From NCBI GenBank assembly GCA_021832345.1, contig JAKBKY010000005.1, positions 62,001 to 126,000 of the forward strand: 64,000 nt of DNA. The letters run 5' to 3'. The notes beneath the pieces were generated by a model. The model made no database searches and had not been told where the DNA came from. It saw only the letters and a list, made by a program, of their open reading frames with translations. A program made the translations under genes and the position numbers. Origin of the DNA: a bacterium. GTDB taxonomy: Bacteria > Vulcanimicrobiota > Vulcanimicrobiia > Vulcanimicrobiales > Vulcanimicrobiaceae. Below are positions 8,442 through 15,609 of the stretch, one piece after another (position 1 is the stretch's first letter; every line of letters begins with the position of its first letter).

Positions 8442-9926
8442 CTATTCCACAGGGGAAAGAGCCATAGACGCCGGCCGAACGCGTGTTGCCGACGATTCGC
8501 GTATGGGGATTCCACCCACTGCCCACGGTGTGATCCCTCTCCCCTTCCGGGAATCAGGATCGAGAGATGCTCTCGACCGCGAGCCAGGTTCGACCTTCGC
8601 TCTTTCAAGACCATTCGTTTCTTTCGCGTTGATCGACACATGTCCGCATCCATCTTTACAAGTGGATGCGGAGTGACCTCGATCGCTGGAAACGTACCTG
8701 TCTCGAAACTTCTGTGCACGGCGCGCCAGCACCAGCGCCGCCGCGAGATGCACACTCAAGCCGTACCGGCGAGCGTACTTCTGACGGCCGATCTTTGAGC
8801 TATAGGCCGGATTGACGTGGAGCACCTCGACCCCGGCGTCGTGCGCGCGAGCGACGAGCGTCCGCTCGAACGCGCGATAGGCAAACGAGGAGAGCATCCG
8901 CTGCGTTCGCGGGCTCGCGTACGAGAGCTGCGCTTTCTTCTTCGCGAAATCCAACCGCTCGATCGAAATCGGTTTGCCGGCATGCACGGCATAGCCGACG
9001 ATCTCCTTGACGCAACAGGCAATCGCCGTCTCGGCCTGGTGCGACGAGGCATGTTGGAGCAGTAACGGGAGATTGAAGGAGTGCGCGAGATTACCGCAGC
9101 GGTCGGTCTCCGATACGGAGACGAAGCCGACGTTGAGGTCAACGCCGACGCACCCCGTTGCCGGGCGCGATGTCACCGGCGTGTCAAGCACCTTCGTGCT
9201 CGCGAACATGCGCCAGCCCTTCGCATCGCGCACGAAGCGGTAGGAGACGGCTTGATCCAACCGGAGCGCTGTGGCCAGGTGCTCCGCACCGTAGGCAAAC
9301 CGAACCTCGAAAGAGACGTACCGCCGAGCGGGACCGTTCAGACGAAGCCGCACCGCGAATCGGTCATCGCCAAGATGCGTCAGTACGCAACCTTGGCACC
9401 CGGCCGTCTCGTCCTTCGAGCCCAACACGAAGAACTGCGAAGTACGCTTGGTTTTCCAGGTATCCCGCCACTGCGCATGCGAAGCAAAATCGTTCTCAGC
9501 CAAGTGGTGCTGCGCATTGAACAGCTTGCGGGAACCAAAGCACAGGCGCGGCTCGGAGGCTTCTTGAAGCGCATCGAGCCGCGTCCGCAACGAGGCCATC
9601 CGGCGCTTCAGATGATGAATCGTCGCGGGCTTCGATTCCTTCGCGATGCTCTTTGCAACCGCGTTGGTGCGATGCTTCAAATCATCTATCCGAACCGGGC
9701 GCAACTCGCGAAGTGACGATTCCATCCCATCCAACGTAAACCTCACCGCATTGTATTGCCGTGCCGTGAGGTTCAACCTGCGCATGAACTCCGGCTTGGG
9801 GATCGTTCTCCCCGCACGTCGCTGGGCATGGAGCATCCGCAGCGCACGGCCGAAAAGGTCGCCGTACGCGTCGAGCGCGCAAGCAGACTCGTCATCGAGG
9901 GCGATCCGCGATTGATAGGTTCTCAT
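8442..9926 (-). CDS. tnpB: TnpB-family RNA-guided nuclease of the IS607-type element
   Basis: A 494-residue TnpB-like protein. The RuvC-I motif is GVDLNVGF (about 243-250) and the RuvC-II motif is SIERLDF (about 319-325), followed by the arginine-rich region AHDAGVEVLHVNPAYSSKIGRQKYARRYGLSVHLAAALVLARR. At the place where RuvC-III aspartate is expected the sequence has SVHLAAA, with no obvious Asp, and no paired CxxC zinc finger is seen. The last about 60 residues (including GRGITPWAVGGIPIRES) look like read-through of the 3' guide-RNA region, as is common for TnpB. It starts at ATG 9926, overlapping the tnpA stop. Known TnpB proteins are RNA-guided DNA endonucleases that favour element retention; activity here is uncertain because of the missing residue. 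Confidence 0.85.
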   Translation of the reverse strand: MRTYQSRIALDDESACALDAYGDLFGRALRMLHAQRRAGRTIPKPEFMRRLNLTARQYNAVRFTLDGMESSLRELRPVRIDDLKHRTNAVAKSIAKESKPATIHHLKRRMASLRTRLDALQEASEPRLCFGSRKLFNAQHHLAENDFASHAQWRDTWKTKRTSQFFVLGSKDETAGCQGCVLTHLGDDRFAVRLRLNGPARRYVSFEVRFAYGAEHLATALRLDQAVSYRFVRDAKGWRMFASTKVLDTPVTSRPATGCVGVDLNVGFVSVSETDRCGNLAHSFNLPLLLQHASSHQAETAIACCVKEIVGYAVHAGKPISIERLDFAKKKAQLSYASPRTQRMLSSFAYRAFERTLVARAHDAGVEVLHVNPAYSSKIGRQKYARRYGLSVHLAAALVLARRAQKFRDRYVSSDRGHSASTCKDGCGHVSINAKETNGLERAKVEPGSRSRASLDPDSRKGRGITPWAVGGIPIRESSATRVRPASMALSPVE

Positions 9927-10501
9927 TCGTTTCCCGCCTGACGCGCTATGGCACGCTCGATACTTATCGCCCGGTTGCGCGCCGAACGCCGCCCGTACAA
10001 CCGCGCGCAGAAACCGGTGAGCACGGCAATCATATCCTGGAGGAGATCGTCATTCATTTCGGATGAATCGACGACGATAAGCCGCCTTCTCGATGCCGCG
10101 AGCGCGGCTTCGAGATACTCCGAACCAAACCGCGCAAAGCGGTCGCGATGTTCGACAACGATGGCGGTGATTGCTGCATCCGAAAGCAGCCGCAGAAGTT
10201 TGCGACGTTTACCGTTGAGCCCCGAACCGACTTCCGCAACGGCTTCGACGACGTGAAGATCGTTCTCGGCAGCGTATTGCGATAGCCGAGCCAACTGACG
10301 ATCAAGATCACTGCGCCGATCGTGGCTGCTCACGCGAGCGTAGAGCGCGACGGCCGAAGGCTTCTCGTCCATTGCCGCATCGACCAAGATCGTTCCACCG
10401 GGCATCTGTTGCCAGGGAACCGGCATGGCATCGTCCTTGACCCAACGCCAGGCGGTCTTGTACGAAATGCCTTGGCGCCGCGCCCACTCGACGAGTTTCA
10501 C
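9923..10501 (-). CDS. tnpA: IS607-type serine recombinase transposase
   Basis: A 192-residue small serine recombinase. An N-terminal MerR-like helix-turn-helix (MKLVEWARRQGISYKTAWRW, residues 1-20) precedes the resolvase-type catalytic domain. The nucleophile serine is in LYARVSSHDRRSDLDRQ (about 53-69), followed by EHRDRFARFGSEYLEAAL. This domain order (DNA-binding first) marks IS607 TnpA. It catalyses excision and integration through a circular intermediate with little target specificity. Translation is probably coupled to tnpB by the 4-base overlap. Its 5' end lies about 60 bases from the resumption of the interrupted outer tnpB. Confidence 0.93.
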   Translation of the reverse strand: MKLVEWARRQGISYKTAWRWVKDDAMPVPWQQMPGGTILVDAAMDEKPSAVALYARVSSHDRRSDLDRQLARLSQYAAENDLHVVEAVAEVGSGLNGKRRKLLRLLSDAAITAIVVEHRDRFARFGSEYLEAALAASRRRLIVVDSSEMNDDLLQDMIAVLTGFCARLYGRRSARNRAISIERAIARQAGNE

Positions 10502-10555
10502 GACTTCAGACTATCATACGAACGCGTGTTTGTCCATACGCGGCTACTACGGCGG

Positions 10556-11428
10556 CAGCAGTTGCGAACCCTCGTCCTGTCGAACGGGCGACTCTCATCG
10601 CCGCTCCGTCTACCGTGGGCCTTCGATCTGCCGACCATGGTCGAGATCGGCTGGGATGGTGCACAGCACGAACTGCGCGCCGTCTACACCGTGCCGGCAC
10701 TCGCCCAGCCATGCGGCGTGAAGGTTGCGGGAGTCGACCTGGGTGAGATTCACCTTGCGGTGGCCCACGACGGCACCAAGACGATCATCGCGAATGGCCG
10801 TTATCTGCGCTCGAAGCGACGGTATCAGAACAAGCTCAAGGCGCGACTCTGCGCCTTGCTCGACGTGAAAGAGCGCGGCTCGCAACGGCGCAGGCGACTT
10901 GCTCGCTCGAAGGCCCGCCAACTTCGCAAACTGCAGCACCAAGTCAACGACGTGTTGCACAAGCAGACCACGAATCTCGTCTCAGCGCTCCAGGCAAGCG
11001 GCGTTCAGACGGTTGCCATCGGCGACGTTCGTTCGATTCGGCAACGCACAAATCTCGGCAAGAAAACCAACCAGAAGATTCACCAATGGCTCGCAGGCCT
11101 CACGCGAGCGCAGATCACGTATAAGGCCGAACGACTCGGCATGGACGTGGCGTTGGTGGACGAACGGTACACCTCGCAAACGTGTCCCCAATGCGGGCGG
11201 TGCAAGAAGCCCGCAGGGCGCGTGTATCACTGCGCCTTTTGCGACGGGACCTTCCATCGCGATCAGGTTGGCGCTTCGAATATCCGAGCAAAGTATCAGG
11301 GACTCTGGAGTTTCCCTGTAGTTGGGATTCACCCCGCGCAAGCGGGTATGGCGTTCCCCACCGGAGTACGGTTCGCTCCGCACCTCCGGCGTAGTTCGTT
11401 TCACGCCGCCCTCTCGGCGGTCGCATGA
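10556..11428 (+). pseudogene. tnpB: 3' fragment of the interrupted tnpB (outer element)
   Basis: Continues the outer TnpB: TLVLSNGR..PWAFDLPTMVEIGWD, RuvC-I VDLGEIHLAV, a RuvC-II region AIGDVRSIRQRTNLGKKTNQ, the zinc finger CPQCG..CAFC and RuvC-III HRDQVGASNI. The expected RuvC-II Glu is Gly (IGDVRS). A Glu instead appears in VDERYTSQTCP just before the zinc finger, which fits a rearranged catalytic site. The open frame upstream to 10322 is only the antisense of tnpA and not part of this gene. The tail from about 11300 is likely read-through of the guide-RNA region. Confidence 0.85.
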
Positions 11429-11436
11429 AACGAGAA

Positions 11437-11472
11437 AGAATCTCTGCCCTTCAGGGCGTAGATTACGTCAAG
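11437..11472 (+). repeat. Right-end hairpin of the outer tnpB element
   Basis: The segment TCTCTGCCCTTCAGGGCGTAGA (shown here by its arms TCTCTGCCC and GGGCGTAGA, 11441-11462) forms the imperfect hairpin seen at IS200/IS605 right ends. It is followed by TTACGTCAA, where cleavage would be expected. It would also be the 3' part of the omega (guide) RNA. Confidence 0.6.
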
Positions 11473-11491
11473 GACGTTCATCCGAGGCACT

Positions 11492-11968
11492 TCACCCTGC
11501 GGCGGCCGATCCCTCACTAGCCAGCGGGGCGAGATAGCATCCAAGTTCGATGACCGTGCCGCGACCCGCCACCGTATAGACGGCAAAGATGTCCGTACAG
11601 CGCTGCATGATCGGGATGCCGCGTCCCCGCTCGGCCAAGCCTTCGGGGAACGGTGCGCGTCGGGGAATCTGTTCGCGCAGGCCGCGCCCCGCGTCCACGA
11701 TGGTGGCCACGATCTTGCCGGCGTCCACGCGGACGCCGATCTCGATGGCGTTGTCGCAGCCGGAGTGTTCGATAGCGTTGGCCAAGGCCTCGCCGATGGC
11801 AAAGAGGAGGCCCGAGAGTGCATCGGCACCGACGCCTTGCCCCGCCGCATACGTCACGACCCGTTCGCGGACGAGATGTCCGTAGCGCGGGTCGGGTGGA
11901 ACGCGAAGGCTGAGGAGACTCTCGTCTCCGCAGTCGCGGTTAGGGCGCAGGTCGAAGATACTTGCCAT
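11492..11968 (-). CDS. RsbW-type anti-sigma factor / HATPase serine kinase
   Basis: A 158-residue GHKL-fold ATPase of the anti-sigma regulatory factor type. The N-box is in FAIGEALANAIEHSG (about 55-70), the G1 box in IVDAGRG (about 93-99) and the G2-like segment in GRGIPIMQRC (about 117-126). Such proteins sequester an alternative sigma factor or phosphorylate an STAS-domain antagonist, often with a SpoIIE-type phosphatase; one such phosphatase sits at 41.7 kb. No STAS antagonist or sigma gene is adjacent. The start at 11968 shares the CATG of the divergent gene; a longer frame reaches 12013. The right end of the tnpB element lies about 20 bases beyond its stop. Confidence 0.8.
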   Translation of the reverse strand: MASIFDLRPNRDCGDESLLSLRVPPDPRYGHLVRERVVTYAAGQGVGADALSGLLFAIGEALANAIEHSGCDNAIEIGVRVDAGKIVATIVDAGRGLREQIPRRAPFPEGLAERGRGIPIMQRCTDIFAVYTVAGRGTVIELGCYLAPLASEGSAAAG

Positions 11969-12824
11969 GTTAGCCGGTGCCTCGACTATTCTTCCGCAAT
12001 CGGGCCCTGCCAAACCGCCGCCGGCCTTCGTCTATGTCTTGGAGTGCGTGGACGGTTCACTCTACGCCGGCTATACGACAAATCTCGCACGGCGAGTGCA
12101 TATGCATGCCCGGGGACGCGGCGCTAAGTATACGCGCTCGCGCTTGCCCGTGCGGCTCCTTGCGTGGTGGGAGCCGGGCTCGGGGCGCGATGCGCGCTCG
12201 CAGGAGGCGCGCTTCAAGCAGCTTCCCCGCGCGGGGAAGCTCGCGTTCCTGGCCGGGGACGAGGCCTTGGGCATGCCCTTGCACAAACCACCCGGCTCCA
12301 CCACCTCACCGCTCCAGGAGCCCAACGTGTCCGATCACACCCCGCCGCAGCAAGACGAACTCGAGGGACTCGTCGAAACCGCACGCGTCTCCACCGCTCG
12401 CATCGCGACGGATCGGGGCGACATCGTCTTTGCCTTCTATCCCGACGAAGCGCCGATCCATTGCGCGGCCTTCGTTAAACTTGCGCGGGCCGGCTTCTAC
12501 GACCGCTTGGCGTTCCACCGCGTTGAGCCGGGCTTCGTCGTGCAGGGTGGCGACCCGCAGGGCAACGGCACCGGTGGTCCCGGATACCGTCTCAAGGCCG
12601 AGTTCAACGCGAAGCCTCACGTGCGCGGCACCGTTGCGATGGCGCGCGCATCCAGCCCGGATTCAGCCGGTTCGCAGTTTTATATTTGCCTGGGCGACGC
12701 CCGGTTTCTCGATCACCAATACACCGTCTTTGGGCAGATGATCGAGGGTTTCGAAGCGCTCGACGCGATCCGCAAAGGCGATACGATGACCTCCGTGACC
12801 ATCGAGGCTGTCCCGACGTCTTAG
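11967..12824 (+). CDS. Fusion of a GIY-YIG nuclease-like domain and a cyclophilin-type peptidyl-prolyl isomerase
   Basis: A 285-residue open frame with two unrelated domains. Residues about 21-98 match the UPF0213/YhbQ GIY-YIG domain: FVYVLECVDGSLYAGYTTNL, ARGRGAKYTRSRLPV, then the EARFKQL Glu region. Residues about 133-285 match cyclophilin: FHRVEPGFVVQGGDPQG, SAGSQFYICLGD, LDHQYTVFGQ, covering the isomerase active site. About 30 low-complexity residues join them. A GTG at 12327 (residue 121) has AGGAG six bases upstream, so a free 165-residue cyclophilin may also be made. No signal peptide is visible, so both parts should be cytoplasmic. The first domain may nick or bind nucleic acid; the second catalyses proline isomerisation. 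Confidence 0.85.
   Translation: MLAGASTILPQSGPAKPPPAFVYVLECVDGSLYAGYTTNLARRVHMHARGRGAKYTRSRLPVRLLAWWEPGSGRDARSQEARFKQLPRAGKLAFLAGDEALGMPLHKPPGSTTSPLQEPNVSDHTPPQQDELEGLVETARVSTARIATDRGDIVFAFYPDEAPIHCAAFVKLARAGFYDRLAFHRVEPGFVVQGGDPQGNGTGGPGYRLKAEFNAKPHVRGTVAMARASSPDSAGSQFYICLGDARFLDHQYTVFGQMIEGFEALDAIRKGDTMTSVTIEAVPTS
12316..12329 (+). promoter_or_regulatory. Internal Shine-Dalgarno and GTG start inside the fusion gene
   Basis: AGGAG at 12316-12320 stands 6 bases before an in-frame GTG at 12327-12329, exactly at the boundary before the cyclophilin domain. This is a good ribosome binding site in a GC-rich genome and suggests that the cyclophilin can be translated separately. Confidence 0.5.
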
Positions 12825-12835
12825 CGCAACCGCGG

Positions 12836-13618
12836 TCAGCCTCGTTCCGGTTTGCCGCCGCGCCGCTGGCGACGAATAGCCTCTTCGCGGCGTCGTTCCA
12901 TCTCTTCGAGTTCGAGCATCATCACATCGACCACTTTGCCGACGTCGGCTTGCTGTTGCGGGGGTGGTTCCTCGCCGGCGGGGCGCCGCGCCACGGGCTT
13001 AGTGGTACGCAGGGTGCCTTCGATGGCGGCATCTTGGGCGTGGGCTTTACGCAGAAACGCGGCATAGATTCCGGCTGCGCGTGCTCGTACGTCGCTGCTT
13101 GCTTCGAGATTGAAGACGGTTTCGAAAAAGTGCAGTCGTGCGTGAACCTCCCCGGCGCGTTCCGGTGGAAGAATGTCGGCGGGGTCGCCGAAGGCGATGT
13201 GCTGCATGGGGACGTGCGTGCCGCTCGGGAGGCGACTGCCGACATGCAAGATGGCGCCCAGGGCTAGGCTTGAGCCCTCCTCCATGGTTGCGCCGTTGAA
13301 CACTTTGGCTCCCGACGCGATGAAGCACCCTCGTCCGATGGTCGCGCCGACCACGTAGGCCTGCGGCCCGACGATGCAGCGGGCTCCGAGGTGCAGCGCA
13401 AAGGTGGTAGCGCTCCCACCACTGCTGCGCAGAACGGCGTTCTCCATGACGACGCTCTCCTGGTCGATGCGTAGCGGCGCACCCTCGGCGACGAGAATGG
13501 CACCGTGCAGGATCGCACATCCTGCGGCGATGGTGACGTCACCGCAGATGGTTGCGCTGGGCGCGACATAGGCGTCTGCATGGATGTTCGGTCGCTGCGT
13601 TCGACTAGAGTAGATCAT
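12836..13618 (-). CDS. Gamma-carbonic-anhydrase-like hexapeptide-repeat protein
   Basis: A 260-residue protein whose first about 170 residues form a left-handed beta-helix of hexapeptide repeats (IHADAYVAPSATICGDVTIAAGCAILHGAILVAEG..), as in the gamma-carbonic anhydrase/CaiE/PaaY group. Of the three zinc-binding histidines only the first (FALHLGARC, about 98-106) is seen. The region that normally holds the others reads VVGATIGRGCFI, so it is probably not a carbonic anhydrase. From about 170 on comes a charged helical extension ending in a Glu/Arg-rich coil (VVDVMMLELEEMERRREEAIRRQ). The start ATG at 13618 is preferred because the repeats begin a few residues later. Role unknown; trimeric scaffold or acyltransferase-like. 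Confidence 0.7.
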   Translation of the reverse strand: MIYSSRTQRPNIHADAYVAPSATICGDVTIAAGCAILHGAILVAEGAPLRIDQESVVMENAVLRSSGGSATTFALHLGARCIVGPQAYVVGATIGRGCFIASGAKVFNGATMEEGSSLALGAILHVGSRLPSGTHVPMQHIAFGDPADILPPERAGEVHARLHFFETVFNLEASSDVRARAAGIYAAFLRKAHAQDAAIEGTLRTTKPVARRPAGEEPPPQQQADVGKVVDVMMLELEEMERRREEAIRRQRRGGKPERG

Positions 13619-13688
13619 GAGCCGGCCTCCCTGCGGGTTTCGCTTCAACGCGGGAGAGCTCAACTCCGCGCGGAAGCAACCTGGCGCC

Positions 13689-14294
13689 ATGATCGTCACG
13701 ATTTCGAACTCTTATGGCAGCGGGGCGGTCGCAATCGCCCACGAGCTCGCCGTGCGCACGGGCTACGAGGTCGTCGACCGGCAGCTCCCGGTCGTCGTGG
13801 CCAAGCGCCTGCACGTGCTGCCTGAGGAGGTCGAAGCGGCGGAGGCCGGCAAGACCGTCGGCGAACGAGTTCTGGCTGGACTCGAACTTGCCACGCCGGA
13901 GCTGACGCTCAGTGAGCCTGAGGTGCGCTTCGACGAAGCGTGTCTGCGTGAGGTGCAAGAGGCCGTTCGCGCGTATGCTGCCAAGGGCGACGTCATCTTT
14001 CTGGGTCGTGCGGCCTTTGCGATCTTGGGTCGCCGCCGTGACGTTCTGCGCACCTTTCTCCATGCGCCTCGCGATTGGCGCATTCATCACGTTGCCGAGG
14101 ATCTTCGCGTCGACGAGCGCGTGGCCGCAGCCGAGGTCGATCGCATCGACACGGCGCGACGAGCGCATGTACGGGATTGGTACGGTCTCGACTGGGGCGA
14201 TCCGAAGCAGTACGATCTCTGCATCGACACCGCCGGCTTCGGTATGGATGCTACGGTAGAGCTCCTCGTGCAAGCCGTGCGCTCGCGCCGGTGA
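13689..14294 (+). CDS. Cytidylate kinase-like P-loop protein
   Basis: A 201-residue protein of the cytidylate kinase-like family. It opens MIVTISNSYGSGAVAIAHELA, a P-loop variant of the family's ISRxYGSGG, followed by the region around GYEVVDRQLP. The lid-like stretch is HVAEDLRVDERVAAAEVDRIDTARRAHVRDWYG and the nucleotide-binding C-terminal element is YDLCIDTAGF. The canonical lysine of the P-loop is not present. Such proteins are annotated as kinases by fold but their substrate is mostly unproved. An upstream ATG (13617) would overlap the divergent gene and adds non-family sequence, so 13689 is preferred. It overlaps the next gene by GTGA. Confidence 0.75.
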   Translation: MIVTISNSYGSGAVAIAHELAVRTGYEVVDRQLPVVVAKRLHVLPEEVEAAEAGKTVGERVLAGLELATPELTLSEPEVRFDEACLREVQEAVRAYAAKGDVIFLGRAAFAILGRRRDVLRTFLHAPRDWRIHHVAEDLRVDERVAAAEVDRIDTARRAHVRDWYGLDWGDPKQYDLCIDTAGFGMDATVELLVQAVRSRR

Positions 14295-15532
14295 ACGAAC
14301 GAACGCTGCCTCCTCGCGGCTTCGGGCTCTTTGCGTCGCTGCGCTTTCGGGATTTTCGCCTGCTCTGGGTCGGCTTGCTGATCTCTAATCTCGGCACCTG
14401 GATGCAGTTTACGGCGATGGGCTACTTCGTTGCAAAGCTTGCATCTACGCCGGCCGCCGCTGCATTGGACTTAGGGATATTGGGTGCTTGTCGTGCCGTC
14501 CCGGTCTTGCTCTGCTCGCCCATCGCCGGCGTCGTCGCCGATACGTTGCCTCGACGCGCAACGCTCTTCCTCGCCAATCTCGCGATGGCACTGGTGGCCT
14601 TGGCGCTTGCCGTCCTCGTGCAGTTTGGAATGCTCAATCTCTGGTGGCTGGTATGGCTCTCCGTCATCAACTCGGCGGCCGCTTCGTTCGACTCTCCTGC
14701 CCGGCAGAGCTGGGTGCCGTTGCTCGTCGAACCGCCCTATGTCGGCAACGCCATTGGGCTCAACTCGATCGCCTTCAATGCTCCGGCCGTGATCGGTCCG
14801 GCGCTGGCCGGCGTGTTGATTGCGGGTGCCGGCATCGCTTGGTCATTCTATGTCAACGCGGTGGCGACGCTAGCGGTCGTCGTGGCCGTGGTGCTGATGC
14901 TGCCGGCAGCGCCAAGCATACGGCGGCGTGACTCGCTCTTTCGCTCGATGCGAGAGGGCCTGTCGTTCTTAGCTGGGCACGGGCTCCTTCGGTACATTAT
15001 GCTTGCCTTCGTCGTGACGGCGGTCCTCGTACGTCCCTACAGCACCTTGCTTCCGGCCTACATTGTGAATACGCTCCATGGGAACGCTGCGGCGTTAGGC
15101 GTTGCCGTGGCGGCCATCGGAACGGGAGGGTTTGGCGGTGCGATCATCACCGCCATCGTTGGACAGCGCGAGCGCCGGGGTACGCTGTGGCTGGCCTCGG
15201 GCTTGGCGCTCTCGCTCGGTGTTGCATTGCTCGGAGCCGTCCATAGCTGGATCTTCTCGCTGCCCGTTCTCTTCGTCATCGGCGTTGCCACGATCACGTT
15301 TCTCGGGATGTCCAACATCCTCATCCAGACGCTCTCGCCGAGCGACGTGCGCGGGCGCGCGATCTCGGTCTATTCGATGGTGGCGCTCGGCGTAGTGCCC
15401 GGTGGGGCTTTGGCGGTAGGTGCGTTCTCTGCATCGGTGGGTCTGCTCGCGGGCTTTGCCGTGGCCGGCACCGTGTGCGCGGCGTTGATGCTTTGGCTTT
15501 GGATCGCCGTACCAATTCTGCGGACGGTATGA
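14291..15532 (+). CDS. MFS transporter, EntS/MFS_3-like
   Basis: A 413-residue permease with 12 predicted helices. The N-terminus RFRDFRLLWVGLLISNLGTWMQ (about 14-35) is characteristic of the enterobactin-exporter-like MFS_3 group, with GVVADTLPRRATLFLAN as loop 2-3 and SFDSPARQSWVPLLV (about 133-147). It probably exports a siderophore-like or other small molecule across the inner membrane. The start is the GTG at 14291, overlapping the kinase-like gene's TGA, which indicates co-translation. The long open frame upstream (from 14075) is antisense-like extension without family match. Confidence 0.88.
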   Translation: MNERTLPPRGFGLFASLRFRDFRLLWVGLLISNLGTWMQFTAMGYFVAKLASTPAAAALDLGILGACRAVPVLLCSPIAGVVADTLPRRATLFLANLAMALVALALAVLVQFGMLNLWWLVWLSVINSAAASFDSPARQSWVPLLVEPPYVGNAIGLNSIAFNAPAVIGPALAGVLIAGAGIAWSFYVNAVATLAVVVAVVLMLPAAPSIRRRDSLFRSMREGLSFLAGHGLLRYIMLAFVVTAVLVRPYSTLLPAYIVNTLHGNAAALGVAVAAIGTGGFGGAIITAIVGQRERRGTLWLASGLALSLGVALLGAVHSWIFSLPVLFVIGVATITFLGMSNILIQTLSPSDVRGRAISVYSMVALGVVPGGALAVGAFSASVGLLAGFAVAGTVCAALMLWLWIAVPILRTV

Positions 15533-15561
15533 TCGAAGCGTCACGTATGCCGGAAAGGAAC

Positions 15562-15588
15562 GCGAGCCGCACCAACGGTGCGGCTCGC
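15562..15588. terminator. 12-bp perfect hairpin between convergent genes
   Basis: Arms GCGAGCCGCACC (15562-15573) and GGTGCGGCTCGC (15577-15588) enclose a 3-base loop, midway between the ends of the MFS gene and the histone-like gene. A run of A follows on the plus strand at 15594-15600, and only a weak T-rich stretch on the minus side. It is a likely bidirectional terminator. Confidence 0.7.
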
Positions 15589-15609
15589 AGGCAGAAAAAA
15601 CGCCGGAGT

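Larger units (their letters stand above)
8417..10560 (-). mobile_element. IS607-type transposon (tnpA serine recombinase + tnpB)
   Basis: A two-gene element read on the minus strand: tnpA (serine recombinase) followed by tnpB with ATGA overlap, the standard IS607 arrangement. The boundaries are inferred from where the outer tnpB reading stops (about 8416) and resumes (about 10556-10568); I could not fix the exact crossover dinucleotide. Both genes are open, so the element could still be mobile. Confidence 0.8.
8040..11472 (+). mobile_element. IS1341-type tnpB element interrupted by an IS607-type element
   Basis: The outer element carries only a tnpB-type gene, now in two pieces (about 8071-8416 and 10556-11428), and ends on the right with a hairpin typical of IS200/IS605 right ends (about 11441-11460). 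The left boundary is approximate, just before the GTG at 8071. No Y1-type tnpA is present, so it was probably mobilised in trans. The middle is occupied by a complete IS607-type transposon in opposite orientation. Confidence 0.7.

Noticed and set aside
8071-8676. Open plus-strand frame running from the tnpB fragment into the inner element
   Set aside because: Only residues up to about 115 match TnpB; the rest is antisense of the inner tnpB 3' end, so it is not a real fusion gene.
10322-10555. Extra N-terminal part of the plus-strand tnpB frame
   Set aside because: It is the antisense of the serine recombinase gene and matches no TnpB sequence.
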